DNA of 64,000 nucleotides, taken from assembly GCA_963792705.1 (NCBI GenBank), contig CAWBXD010000015.1:186001-250000 (forward strand), given 5' to 3'. Of this stretch, positions 34,090 through 43,370 are shown piece after piece. Origin of the DNA: JBBQVS01 sp963792705. GTDB lineage: Bacteria; Chloroflexota; Ktedonobacteria; Ktedonobacterales; Ktedonobacteraceae. Positions within the stretch are counted from its first letter, which is position 1, and every line of letters begins with the position of its first letter. The notes beneath the pieces are model-generated. The model made no database searches, was not told where the DNA came from, and saw nothing but the letters and a program-made list of their open reading frames with translations. The position numbers were made by a program, and so were the translations under genes.

Positions 34090-35487
34090 ATGCAACGACG
34101 CTTACTCCTTCTCCTCGCATTACTCGCGCTCGTTAGTGGGTTTTCCGTGACATCCAGTGGTATTGCTCATGCAGCGAGTAGCTGTGTTGTCCCTGGCAAA
34201 ACAACTACGCTTCAAGGAGCGATCCAGGGTGCGAATTACACAATCGCCGTTCCCTCAAATTGGAATGGAACACTAGCTCTCTATAGCCACGGCTATGTAT
34301 TTGCTACACAACCCTTGCTCAAGCCAGCACCCGACGCTAGCGATTCGCAAAGCGGTGCAACTCTTTTGAGCGAAGGATACGCATTAGCTGGCTCATCGTA
34401 CAGTCAAAATGGCTGGGCATTACAACAAGCATTCCATGATCAAATCACATTGCTTAACTATTTTGATGCGACCTGTGGACATCCTACACGAACAGTTGCT
34501 TGGGGCGATTCGTTGGGCGGTATTATTACCGCAGGACTTATCCAATTGTACCCAGAGCGTTTCACTGGCGCACTGCCTATGTGTGGTGTAGTTGCTGGTG
34601 GCATCGGTACATGGAATCAAGCACTTGATAGTGCCTTTGCATTCAACGTTCTGTTAGCTAATAGCAAGCTTCCAGTGGTTCACATCGCTGATCCAAATGG
34701 TACCTTTAAGAAGGCTGAAGCTATCCTACAGTCAACACAGAATTCTCTGCAAGGGAAAGCGCGTATCGCTCTCGTTGCGGCATTAGGAGACATTCCCGGC
34801 TGGTTTGACTCCAAATCTCCTGAACCTGCCGCTAAGGATTACCTGACACGTGAGCAAAATCAGTACGCATGGGAAAGTCAGGTCGATTTTCCGTTTGCCT
34901 TTGGTGCCCGTGCCGAACTTGAGTATCGTGCAGGCGGTAATCCATCATGGAATGTTGGTGTTGACTATAGTAAGCAGTTGAACCTTTCCACAAGTAGCAG
35001 TGAAGTCAAAGCATTGTATCAGCAAGCAGGACTAAACTTGAATATGGACCTGGCTACACTTGCGAAGGCTCCACGCATTAAAGCCGATTCACAGGCTAAG
35101 CACTATCTGAACAAGTACATCACGTTTAATGGCGACTTGGATGTTCCTGTGCTTACGATACATACTACTGGCGACGGGCTTGTAGTCAATCAGGATGAGC
35201 AAGCATACAAAAGTGTTGTTGACGCACACGGAGACGCAAATATGCTGCGTCAAACCTTTGTGCATCGTGCTGGTCACTGTGCCTTCACACCTGCTGAGAA
35301 GCTAACAGCTTTTGGAACGCTTATTCATCGACTTGATACAGGAAAGTGGAGTTCTACGAATCCGGCACTACTAAACAAGGAGGCGGCTGCGTTCGGAGCC
35401 AATCTGAACCCAGCACCACCTGCGTTTCTTGCCTATACACCAACACCATTTTTGCGTCCGTATGATGCACGAAACGAGTGTTCATAA
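34090..35487 (+). CDS. Secreted alpha/beta hydrolase
   Basis: 465 residues. Signal peptide residues 1-29 (RRLLLLLALLALVSGFSV...AHAA). The mature protein begins near a Cys (SSCVVPG). ALYSHGY is an oxyanion-hole type motif, WGDSLGGIITAGL holds the nucleophile Ser of G-x-S-x-G, PVLTIHTTGDGLV the acidic residue and HRAGHCAF the His. The large size and secretion resemble bacterial exported esterase/peptidase-like hydrolases; substrate unknown. Cys pairs in the loop regions may form disulfides. Confidence 0.8.
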   Translation: MQRRLLLLLALLALVSGFSVTSSGIAHAASSCVVPGKTTTLQGAIQGANYTIAVPSNWNGTLALYSHGYVFATQPLLKPAPDASDSQSGATLLSEGYALAGSSYSQNGWALQQAFHDQITLLNYFDATCGHPTRTVAWGDSLGGIITAGLIQLYPERFTGALPMCGVVAGGIGTWNQALDSAFAFNVLLANSKLPVVHIADPNGTFKKAEAILQSTQNSLQGKARIALVAALGDIPGWFDSKSPEPAAKDYLTREQNQYAWESQVDFPFAFGARAELEYRAGGNPSWNVGVDYSKQLNLSTSSSEVKALYQQAGLNLNMDLATLAKAPRIKADSQAKHYLNKYITFNGDLDVPVLTIHTTGDGLVVNQDEQAYKSVVDAHGDANMLRQTFVHRAGHCAFTPAEKLTAFGTLIHRLDTGKWSSTNPALLNKEAAAFGANLNPAPPAFLAYTPTPFLRPYDARNECS

Positions 35488-35503
35488 AAGATAAAGTGTC
35501 TGA

Positions 35504-35621
35504 GCAATCGCATCTAATTTTTTGCTCTACTTGGAGCAGCACGTTTACGAGCTGACCTTTGAAAAGCCCTATTCGTATGAAATGGTTTGTTACTATCGTG
35601 CGCGAATTTAGATGCGATTGC
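35504..35621. repeat. 118-bp region bounded by 14-bp inverted repeats
   Basis: GCAATCGCATCTAA at 35504-35517 recurs inverted at 35608-35621. The interior has a short TGCTC...GAGCA hairpin (35522 region). It lies just after the hydrolase gene, between convergent genes. Could be a large terminator-like structure or a remnant of a small mobile element. Confidence 0.4.
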
Positions 35622-35695
35622 CCTGATTATTCTCTATCGCTGCCTGTATTTTTGTGAGAGAGCGAGCGAATTGGAGCAAGTCCGGGGTCTAGGCA

Positions 35696-36538
35696 TCATT
35701 TTTTATTTGGGGTTAGGATGATGTACCAACCTACCATCCAAGATTGTCCAGCGTAAAGCCTGGACCCTGGAAGACCATGAAGAAATTGATTACGGGTTAC
35801 TTTTGACAAATGTAACCCTCCTGAATCAGCAAGGAATACATTCTGGCTGTCCCCTCCTACTAAAATCATAATATGCGTCGGAATTCTCACAATCGAAGGA
35901 ATACCTGCATTCGCAAGGGCAATTAAGTCGTCAAGCGAGAGCTTCTGTGTATAATGACCGGTAAACCCAAATTGCGCTGCTGTTTCAGCCAACTCATTCG
36001 GTGCTCCTCGTATTAATCCCCATTCGTTCACCGGATTATAAACGGAGAGGCGATTTTCAACTTCTAAGACATCCCCACAGTTGAGCGGTCTTCCATGAAG
36101 AGTCGCACCATATGCATCCATAAGAGCCGCCATGGCACATCCTGAACATGCCGAGTAGCTCCAGATTGACCACTCAGGATTCTCGTTATTGTAATTCGCT
36201 TTGTCTCCTTGGGCAAATGCAGTGACACCGTTGCTAATTTCCTTGACTGGAAAATTCAACGGTATTGAGGGACCCTGATTGGTTTGAGCAACCTGAGAAG
36301 ATGAGGAAAACATGAGCACCGGAAACTGATTGGTAGCAAGTATCCGATTAAGAACAATCACCAGCGACAATACAATGAGACCTATGCCTAATACCATCTG
36401 GAAATTTATACGTCCTGGACGGCTTTTCTGCCGTCGGACTCCTCGCTGTGGTGCTAGTAATGGTGGTCTTGGTTCTCTCCTTTGAGCCGAAACGCGAGTG
36501 CTTTGCCGTAAATTTTCTTTCCCATACGAGTATGGCAT
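35696..36538 (-). CDS. Membrane-anchored C39-like (papain-type) peptidase-family protein
   Basis: 280 residues from the ATG at 36538 (GAAGGATG upstream); a longer frame to 36574 has no ribosome binding site. A basic cytoplasmic tail precedes one transmembrane helix (MVLGIGLIVLSLVIVLN), then an outside domain. C39-like landmarks: ACSGCAMAALMDAYG (candidate Cys), PSIVRIPTHIMILVGGDSQNVFLADSGG (His, Asp). Likely extracellular peptidase or inactive relative. Confidence 0.65.
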   Translation of the reverse strand: MPYSYGKENLRQSTRVSAQRREPRPPLLAPQRGVRRQKSRPGRINFQMVLGIGLIVLSLVIVLNRILATNQFPVLMFSSSSQVAQTNQGPSIPLNFPVKEISNGVTAFAQGDKANYNNENPEWSIWSYSACSGCAMAALMDAYGATLHGRPLNCGDVLEVENRLSVYNPVNEWGLIRGAPNELAETAAQFGFTGHYTQKLSLDDLIALANAGIPSIVRIPTHIMILVGGDSQNVFLADSGGLHLSKVTRNQFLHGLPGSRLYAGQSWMVGWYIILTPNKK

Positions 36539-36761
36539 ACATCCTTCTTCCACCTGTAGGAAAAACAATTGCACAACTTTTACGTTGCATCCTTAGACAG
36601 ATAATACTTGTAAATACGTTGAAAATCAATAGCGAGTGTTTAGCAGATTGAGAGAAAGAAATTCGTTCCATGATACTGCTATTTTTCTACAGGTACACAG
36701 GCAACTAAGGTTTGAGCACGATATGCCGATAGAGTTGTGAATTTCATCGGCATAGTATTTT

Positions 36762-37367
36762 TTATTCCTCGCCTTGTATAGGTGGCAGCCCTAATACGTC
36801 TCTAATACCTGGAGTCATGAGTTGCCAGAAAAGTGTTCCCATTTCTTCGGCAGATGGTGCAAGGTTGTGATCTAGCCACCATACGAGTAATGCAAGCAAT
36901 GAACCTGCCGCATGAGTAGAGAGCAATTCAGGATCTACCGATACCTTACCTTTTTCGAGTAAGGGCATGATGACATAACTTTGTATTAACGCTGCTAGAT
37001 AGCGTTTCATACGTGTTGAGATAATAGGTGGACCACCCTCGCCAAGTAAAGCGCTATATAAAGCGTGATGCTGGGCGACATGCCAAAATACGCGGACACT
37101 AAGCGTTTTGTAGGTTGAATGTGAGTCATGATTGGGTTCGACATACTGTGTTAGCTCGTTGACAAGTTGCTTCAAGCTCGCTGAAAGTAAGTCTTCTTTA
37201 TCACGATAGTGCAGATAAAATGTAGCTCGTCCCACGTTAGCCCGTTCTGTAATGTCCTGCACAGTTAGAGCCTCATAGCCCCTCTCCATAATCAGCGCAA
37301 ATAGCGCATCACTTAACACATGACGTGTTCTTTGGATACGACGGTCTCCGTCGCGTTTCTCATGCAT
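36762..37367 (-). CDS. TetR family repressor, probable regulator of the P450 gene
   Basis: 201 residues from the ATG at 37367 with GGGAGG 8 bases upstream; an in-frame ATG at 37397 is less likely. HTH: LSDALFALIMERGYEALTVQDITERANVGRATFYLHYRDKEDLL. The C-terminal domain is the TetR_C type with TLFWQLMTPGI. Divergent from the P450-reductase gene, with a palindrome at 37501-37528; this arrangement is similar in concept to Bm3R1 control of CYP102A1 in Bacillus megaterium, where the repressor is next to its P450 gene. Confidence 0.9.
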   Translation of the reverse strand: MHEKRDGDRRIQRTRHVLSDALFALIMERGYEALTVQDITERANVGRATFYLHYRDKEDLLSASLKQLVNELTQYVEPNHDSHSTYKTLSVRVFWHVAQHHALYSALLGEGGPPIISTRMKRYLAALIQSYVIMPLLEKGKVSVDPELLSTHAAGSLLALLVWWLDHNLAPSAEEMGTLFWQLMTPGIRDVLGLPPIQGEE

Positions 37368-37462
37368 AGTCTTTGCCTCCCGTCTATTACTAGACAAAAC
37401 GCATGGGTGTGTCTGTGTTTGTAACTATTCACGAAAACACCGTTAAAAGTAATGCTTTTGCC

Positions 37463-37491
37463 TTGATTCTCTGGAATATGCGTCCTATACT
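37463..37491 (+). promoter_or_regulatory. Promoter of the P450-reductase gene
   Basis: TTGATT at 37463-37468, 17-base spacer, TATACT at 37486-37491. Predicted start near 37498, directly before the palindrome at 37501. Confidence 0.7.
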
Positions 37492-37500
37492 AGATGTTAG

Positions 37501-37528
37501 ACATTATGTACAACATTAAACATAATGT
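37501..37528. promoter_or_regulatory. Operator-like palindrome in the TetR-P450 intergenic region
   Basis: ACATTATGT (37501-37509) and ACATAATGT (37520-37528), perfect inverted 9-base half sites with a 10-base centre. It covers about +4 to +31 relative to the predicted P450 promoter, a position where a bound TetR dimer would block transcription. Confidence 0.65.
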
Positions 37529-37599
37529 ATCATATAAAATAAGAGAGAAATACAATCGGGTTGATTGTGCAAGAGAACTATCTTGCAAAGGAAGTCACC

Positions 37600-40500
37600 A
37601 TGAACATCTATAAAAACGCAAAAACAAATGGCTCTAAAGATATTGACGCGATTCCTCATCCACCTACAAAATTACTGTTTGGAAACCTGCTTGACATCGG
37701 TGTAGAGGACCATGTGCAAAATTTTATGGAGATTGCACGAGAATATGGGCCAATTGTGCAATTAGACTTTCCTGGTCGCCAACTTGTGCTTGTATCAGGC
37801 TTTGACTTGGTAGACGAACTCTCAGATGAAAGTCGCTTTGATAAAAAAGTTTGGTCGCCCCTACGAAAAGTACGCGCCTTCGCGGGTGATGGTCTCTTTA
37901 CCGCTAAGACGCAGGAACCCAACTGGCATAAAGCTCATAACATTCTGATGCCAAACTTTAGCATGAAGGCCATGCAGGGTTACTTCCCTATGATGCTCGA
38001 TATCTCTCAGCAACTCATAGAAAAGTGGGCACGTCTTAATCCAAATGAAATCATCGACGTACCTGCTGATATGACACGTTTGACGCTTGATACCATTGGT
38101 TTATGTGGCTTTGACTATCGTTTCAACTCCTTTTACCGCCAGGACAACCATCCTTTTGTACAAAGCATGGTAGGTGCATTGGGCGAGGCAATGGAAAGCT
38201 CATCGCGGTTGCCTCTTCAAAACAGGTTGGCATTTGCACAGCATAAACAGATGCAAGCGAATATCGACTTCATGAATACAACGGTAGACCAGATCATCCA
38301 GGAACGCAAACGTAACGGCGAACAGAACGCAAGCAAAAAAGACTTGTTGAGCTATATGTTGACAGGTGTGGACAAACAGAGTAGTGAGTCGCTTGACGAT
38401 ACGAATATTCGCTACCAGATTATTACGTTTCTTATCGCAGGACATGAGACAACAAGCGGTCTACTCTCGTTTGCACTTTACTTCCTGTTGCATCATCCAG
38501 AAGTATTAGCGAAGGCATACGAGGAAGTTGACCGTGTATTAGGTTCTGATCCGTCGGTTGCGCCCACGTTCGCACAGATTAACCGACTGAAATATGTGGG
38601 ACAAATTCTTAAGGAGACATTGAGACTTTGGCCTACCGCACCTATGTTTTCCGTCTATCCATACGAAAATGAGACTCTTATCGCCGGAAAGTATCGGATG
38701 AACACAGAGCAAGACTGGGCAGTATTGATTCCGATGTTGCATCGTGACAAGAGTGTGTGGGGTGAGGATGCGGAGGAATTCAATCCAGACCATTTCACCG
38801 TCGAAGCTGAACAAGCGAGACCCGCCAACGCATACAAACCCTTTGGGAATGGACAGCGTGCTTGTATAGGGCGTCAATTCGCCATGCAAGAGGCAACGCT
38901 GGTGCTTGGGATGCTCCTGCAACGTTTCAAGTTTCTTGACTATAGCAACTATCAGCTCAAGATAAAAGAGACACTTACGCTGAAGCCTGAAAACTTTACC
39001 ATTAAGGTGAAGGAGCGGACCAACGCAGAACGCACAATAGTAGTGCCTACTCGTATTGAAAAGATAGCTGAGCCTGTGACTCAGGAGACTACACAGGTTG
39101 TAGTCAAGCAGCACAACACGCCGTTACTCGTGCTGTTTGGCTCAAATCTGGGAACAGCAGAAGATATCGCGCACCACATTGCCGAGGATGGCAACGCAAA
39201 AGGGTTTAAGGCAACAGTTGCGCCCTTGGACGATTATACCAATAAGCTTCCTACGCAAGGTGCTGTTGTGGTTGTTACCTCATCGTACAACGGAACACCA
39301 CCGGATAATGCAGTTCAGTTTAGTGGATGGATTAAAAGTGCTGAACTTTCCTCGGACACGCTTCATGATGTGAAGTATGCAGTGTTTGGTTGTGGCAACC
39401 GCGAGTGGGCTTCGACCTTCCAGGCTATCCCTCGCTTGATTGATAATGAGATGGAAAAGCATGGCGCGACACGCATCTATCAGCGTGGAGAAGGCGATGC
39501 GAGCGACGATTTCGATGGGCAATTCCAAGCATGGTATCAGCATCTTTGGGAAGCACTTGCACAAGGATTATCAATTGATCTTGGCACAGCACCCACTCAA
39601 GCACTAGGGGCAGCACTTGAGGTCGAAGTTATTAGTGGAGCCACACCACTCAATCCATTTGTAGCTTCATTTGGCGCACAGGCGATGAAGGTTGTTGCCA
39701 ACCAGGAACTCAACATCAAAGATGGTCCTTACCCTTCTGAACGCTCGACACGGCACATTGAGTTAGCATTGCCAGAGAGCGTGACGTATAACGCAGGCGA
39801 TCATCTTGGGATAATTGGTCACAATAACGAGAAGCAAATACAACGAGTACTAACGCGCTTTGGCTTTGAGACAGATACGAAAGTACGTCTTCATCGTAGC
39901 GATGCGCGTAAAACGAACTTGCCTATGGACGAGCCAGTGCTTGTCTTCGACTTGCTGTCCGACTATGTAGAACTACAAGATGTTGCCACACGCACACAAA
40001 TCAAGGTGCTGGCAGAGCATACTCAATGCCCACCAGATAAGAGGAAACTGCTTGCACTTTCTGGCGATGACGAGGCCAGTATCGCGAAATATCGTGAAGA
40101 GGTTTTGGAGAAGCGCAAGTCACTCATCGATCTGCTTGAAGAGTTTCAAGCGTGTGAAGTGCCGTTCAACGTCTACCTGGAACTGCTCTCGCCTATTCGT
40201 CCACGCTACTATTCGATTTCTTCGTCTCCGCTACAAGAGCAAGGACGCTGTAGTATTACCGTAGGTGTGGTTGAGGCTGCCGCGAAATCGGGTCATGGCA
40301 CGTTTGAAGGCTTGTGTTCGACCTACCTGGCACATCAAAAAGTGGGCAACATTGTGTACGGCTTTGTGCATGATACCAAATCAGCGTTCCGCTTACCTGA
40401 GAATCCAGCAACGCCACTTCTCATGATTGGTCCTGGCACAGGCGTAGCTCCTTATCGAGGCTTCTTACAGGAACGCGCGGTACAGAAAGCACAAGGAGTT

Positions 40501-40872
40501 CTGGTAGGGGATTTGTTGCTGTTCTTTGGGTGTCGTCATCCACAGCAAGATTTTCTTTATCAGCAGGAACTAGAGTCCTTTGTTGAGCAAGGCATCACGG
40601 AGCTGTCAGTAGCATTCTCGCGTGAGAATCCACAGCATAGGGTGTATGTGCAGGATAAAATTCAAGAGCAGAGCGAGAGGGTTTGGCAACTGCTTCAAGA
40701 TGGTGCAATCGTCTATGTGTGTGGCGATGCAAGCAAGATGGCACCAGATGTGAGAAAAACATTTGCGACCATTTATCAGCAAAAAACTGGTGCGACAGGG
40801 CAAGAAGCAGAGCAATGGTTGAATATGTTGACCACCAAAAAACGCTACTTAGTAGACGTTTGGGGAAATTAA
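37600..40872 (+). CDS. Self-sufficient cytochrome P450 : NADPH-P450 reductase fusion (CYP102 type)
   Basis: 1090 residues from the ATG at 37600 (AAAGGAAG upstream); the frame is open from a TTG at 37561. Residues 1-480 are the P450: oxygen-activation AGHETT (280-285), K-helix ExxR (Glu339, Arg342), heme ligand Cys422 in FGNGQRACIGRQ. From about 507 a flavodoxin FMN domain (LVLFGSNLGTAEDIA), then FAD/NADPH domains with RYYSISSSP (from 869), GPGTGVAPYRGF, CRHPQQDFLY, and a terminal DVWGN. Same domain order as P450 BM3, which hydroxylates fatty acids near the omega end; substrate here unproven. Divergent from a TetR gene. Confidence 0.97.
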   Translation: MNIYKNAKTNGSKDIDAIPHPPTKLLFGNLLDIGVEDHVQNFMEIAREYGPIVQLDFPGRQLVLVSGFDLVDELSDESRFDKKVWSPLRKVRAFAGDGLFTAKTQEPNWHKAHNILMPNFSMKAMQGYFPMMLDISQQLIEKWARLNPNEIIDVPADMTRLTLDTIGLCGFDYRFNSFYRQDNHPFVQSMVGALGEAMESSSRLPLQNRLAFAQHKQMQANIDFMNTTVDQIIQERKRNGEQNASKKDLLSYMLTGVDKQSSESLDDTNIRYQIITFLIAGHETTSGLLSFALYFLLHHPEVLAKAYEEVDRVLGSDPSVAPTFAQINRLKYVGQILKETLRLWPTAPMFSVYPYENETLIAGKYRMNTEQDWAVLIPMLHRDKSVWGEDAEEFNPDHFTVEAEQARPANAYKPFGNGQRACIGRQFAMQEATLVLGMLLQRFKFLDYSNYQLKIKETLTLKPENFTIKVKERTNAERTIVVPTRIEKIAEPVTQETTQVVVKQHNTPLLVLFGSNLGTAEDIAHHIAEDGNAKGFKATVAPLDDYTNKLPTQGAVVVVTSSYNGTPPDNAVQFSGWIKSAELSSDTLHDVKYAVFGCGNREWASTFQAIPRLIDNEMEKHGATRIYQRGEGDASDDFDGQFQAWYQHLWEALAQGLSIDLGTAPTQALGAALEVEVISGATPLNPFVASFGAQAMKVVANQELNIKDGPYPSERSTRHIELALPESVTYNAGDHLGIIGHNNEKQIQRVLTRFGFETDTKVRLHRSDARKTNLPMDEPVLVFDLLSDYVELQDVATRTQIKVLAEHTQCPPDKRKLLALSGDDEASIAKYREEVLEKRKSLIDLLEEFQACEVPFNVYLELLSPIRPRYYSISSSPLQEQGRCSITVGVVEAAAKSGHGTFEGLCSTYLAHQKVGNIVYGFVHDTKSAFRLPENPATPLLMIGPGTGVAPYRGFLQERAVQKAQGVLVGDLLLFFGCRHPQQDFLYQQELESFVEQGITELSVAFSRENPQHRVYVQDKIQEQSERVWQLLQDGAIVYVCGDASKMAPDVRKTFATIYQQKTGATGQEAEQWLNMLTTKKRYLVDVWGN

Positions 40873-40903
40873 CTGGTTGACAATAACATCACTTTTGGTG
40901 TTA

Positions 40904-40947
40904 CGAAACGAGGGGCAATTTTAGTGATAAAATTGCCCCTCGTTTCG
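40904..40947. terminator. Terminator after the P450 gene
   Basis: Perfect 19-base arms CGAAACGAGGGGCAATTTT (40904-40922) and complement (40929-40947), loop 6 bases. Confidence 0.8.
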
Positions 40948-40970
40948 CTTGTGAAGCCGCATGAGAGCAT

Positions 40971-40999
40971 TTGACATGAGCCTATTTTTGTGGTATACT
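40971..40999 (+). promoter_or_regulatory. Consensus promoter upstream of the HhH protein gene
   Basis: TTGACA at 40971-40976, 17-base spacer, TATACT at 40994-40999. Predicted start near 41006, about 145 bases before the gene start; the leader has no recognised RNA element. Confidence 0.85.
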
Positions 41000-41150
41000 T
41001 AGAACAAGATTTCAATGTACATCGTACACTAAGTAAGCCGTATTATGCGTCTTGTAGGGGTCCAATTTATCGAACCCAATAATCTTTTAAACATTTATAT
41101 AGCAATATAGATAGACCAACGGTTTTGTGAAGGGAAAGAGGTTGTCACGC

Positions 41151-41768
41151 ATGAGTATTATGCAGCTTACACAAACTATTCATCTTGTTCCATCAGCGCA
41201 GAGTCACCCTGTGAAGCGTCCTATGCAGCCACGTTTGCCAGGCATGGATTTGGCGGTGGTTGAGGCACCAATACAGGTGACAAATCGGCAGATCGCAGAG
41301 GTATTGTCAAGCATTGCCGATCTATTAGAGTCTCAAAACGGCAACCAGTATCGTATTCAAGCTTATCGTAATGCGGCACGCGGTGTACTTGACCTGTCGG
41401 AGCCAGCGGCAGACATCATTGAGCGCGGCGAGCAACTACCCATTCAGGGACTGGGCTATCGACTTCGCTCACGTATCGCGGAACTTGTCAACGGCGGCAC
41501 GATGACGTTTCATGACGGTATCTGCTTACAAACACTACCATCTGATGTACGCGCACTGATGGCTGTTGAGCATGTCGGTCCTATCACAGCGATCCGTTTA
41601 CATGAAGAGCTAGGTATCGACACGCTTGAGAAGTTGTGGAACGCGGTTCAGCAGCATCGCATTCGCGCTCTTCCTGGCTTTGGAGTACGCAGTGAAGAGC
41701 GTATCAAGCAGGCTGTAGAGCCATTGCTTCAAGGCAAGAAGCACCTACCATTGCCCGATGTGGCGTAA
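41151..41768 (+). CDS. Stand-alone helix-hairpin-helix protein related to PolX N-terminus
   Basis: 205 residues from the ATG at 41151 (AGAGG 11 bases upstream); an ATG at 41160 is an alternative. Residues 45-110 (TNRQIAEVLSSIADLLESQNGNQYRIQAYRNAARGVLDL...IIERG..LPIQGLGYRLRSRIAELVNGG) match the HhH 8-kDa domain of bacterial family X DNA polymerases, and 130-200 (LPSDVRALMAVEHVGPITAIRLHEELGIDTLEKLWNAVQQHRIRALPGFGVRSEERI) the second HhH. Polymerase palm, fingers and the PHP exonuclease are missing. It probably binds DNA; role unknown. Confidence 0.85.
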   Translation: MSIMQLTQTIHLVPSAQSHPVKRPMQPRLPGMDLAVVEAPIQVTNRQIAEVLSSIADLLESQNGNQYRIQAYRNAARGVLDLSEPAADIIERGEQLPIQGLGYRLRSRIAELVNGGTMTFHDGICLQTLPSDVRALMAVEHVGPITAIRLHEELGIDTLEKLWNAVQQHRIRALPGFGVRSEERIKQAVEPLLQGKKHLPLPDVA

Positions 41769-41772
41769 GGGT

Positions 41773-41825
41773 AACAACAAGACTCCCTATTTTACCGCAA
41801 AAGTAAGATAGGGAGTCTTGTTGTT
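41773..41825. terminator. Terminator after HhH gene
   Basis: 22-base arms at 41773-41794 and 41804-41825 with one mismatch; AACAACAAGACTCCCTAT core; loop 9 bases, T-rich tail TTGTT. Confidence 0.75.
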
Positions 41826-42019
41826 AAGAAAGCTAACAAACCTATTTGGGCCGTGTTTGTCTTGAAGGCGGCTTACGTCATCTGAGTTTTTGCTAGTGCC
41901 TGCAAATTCAGCATTTCAAACACCTTTTTCCTCTGGGGTAATTTGTATGATAAAATGAAGAAAGCAGTAGAGAATATGCTTACGTATTTTTCATATCCCC
42001 AAGCAATCAGGAGGCATCT

Positions 42020-43369
42020 ATGTCCGACAGTAACACACATCTAAATCTTCCAGGACCAAAGTCGCAGGAGTTGCTAGCACGTCGTCAGCAAGCGGTACCG
42101 CGTGGCCTTAGTGCGACTATGAACGTTTTCGCGGCGAAAGCTGATGGCGCAATCATTGAGGACGTGGATGGCAACCGCTTTATCGACTTCGCAGGCGGCA
42201 TTGGCGTCATGAATGTCGGGCATGCGCGTCCAGAGGTCACACAAGCGATTATAGAGCAGGCAGAAAAGTTTACTCACACCTGCTTTAGCGTGATGATGTA
42301 TGAGCCATATATCGAGTTAGCCGAGCGTATCGCAAAGATCACTCCGGGCGATTTCCCGAAGAAAGCTATCTTCTTTAATAGCGGTGCCGAGGCTGTAGAG
42401 AATGCAGTGAAGATCGCACGATACGCGACGGGACGCCCAGCGATTATCGTCTTTGATAATGCCTATCATGGCCGTACACTTATGACCATGACCATGACCG
42501 CAAAGGTCAAGCCGTACAAACATCGCTTCGGTCCTTTTGCGCCAGAGGTCTATCGTGCTCCATTCCCCTATGCCTATCGGATGAATATGACGCCAGAAGA
42601 GGCGTCGCGTTCTTGCATACAAGAGCTTGAGCGCATGTTCGTTGGTGAGATCGCACCCGATCAAGTTGCAGCAGTGATTATTGAGCCATTGCAGGGGGAA
42701 GGTGGATTTATACCGGCACCCGCAGGATTTTTACGTGATCTGAAATCACTGTGTGAGAAACATGGGATACTATTCATTGCCGACGAAATTCAAACTGGTT
42801 TCTGTCGCACCGGAAAAATGTTTGCGGTTGAGCATGATGGTGTTGTCCCCGATATGATCACAATTGCCAAGTCAATGGGTGCTGGAATGCCAATAAGTGG
42901 TGTCGTTGGACGCGCCGATATTATGGATGCTCCCCCTCCTGGCACACTCGGTGGAACCTATAGTGGCAACCCTGTCGCGTGTGCGGCGTCATTAGCAGTG
43001 CTTGACCTTTATGAGAAAGAAGACTTTGCCGCTCAGTCACGTGAAATAGGCAAAAAGCTTATGCAGCAGTTCGCACGGTTGCAGGAGCGATATGCAAGTG
43101 TAGGTGATATACGTGGGCTTGGTGGAATGATCGCGGTAGAGCTGGTGAAGGACCGCACCACGAAAGAGCCTGATGCACATGCTGCGAGCGATGTGCTAGC
43201 CGCCGCACACAAGCGTGGGCTAGTGCTTATCAAAGCGGGTATGTATGACAATGTGATACGCGTCCTCGTACCACTTTGTGTAACCGATGAGCAATTGCAA
43301 GAGGCAATGGGCATACTTGACGCCGCCTTTGCTGAAGTTGCGGGAGCAGTAGCAGCTCCTGTGAGCTAA
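42020..43369 (+). CDS. 4-aminobutyrate aminotransferase family (class III PLP) enzyme
   Basis: 449 residues. Class III aminotransferase landmarks: FIDFAGGIGVMNVGHARPEV, FFNSGAEAVENAVKIARYATGR (PLP phosphate binding), AYHGRTLMTM, EPLQGEGGFIPAP, ADEIQTGFCRTGKMFAVEHDGVVPD, PLP Lys284 in IAKSMGAGMPISG, and GGTYSGNPVACAA. This set is typical of GabT, which moves the amino group of GABA or another omega-amino acid to 2-oxoglutarate. No succinate semialdehyde dehydrogenase gene is adjacent, so the physiological substrate is open. Confidence 0.92.
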   Translation: MSDSNTHLNLPGPKSQELLARRQQAVPRGLSATMNVFAAKADGAIIEDVDGNRFIDFAGGIGVMNVGHARPEVTQAIIEQAEKFTHTCFSVMMYEPYIELAERIAKITPGDFPKKAIFFNSGAEAVENAVKIARYATGRPAIIVFDNAYHGRTLMTMTMTAKVKPYKHRFGPFAPEVYRAPFPYAYRMNMTPEEASRSCIQELERMFVGEIAPDQVAAVIIEPLQGEGGFIPAPAGFLRDLKSLCEKHGILFIADEIQTGFCRTGKMFAVEHDGVVPDMITIAKSMGAGMPISGVVGRADIMDAPPPGTLGGTYSGNPVACAASLAVLDLYEKEDFAAQSREIGKKLMQQFARLQERYASVGDIRGLGGMIAVELVKDRTTKEPDAHAASDVLAAAHKRGLVLIKAGMYDNVIRVLVPLCVTDEQLQEAMGILDAAFAEVAGAVAAPVS

Positions 43370-43370
43370 A

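Noticed and set aside
38539..39114. Minus-strand 191-codon frame inside the P450 gene
   Set aside because: Antisense to the conserved heme-binding region; no protein features.
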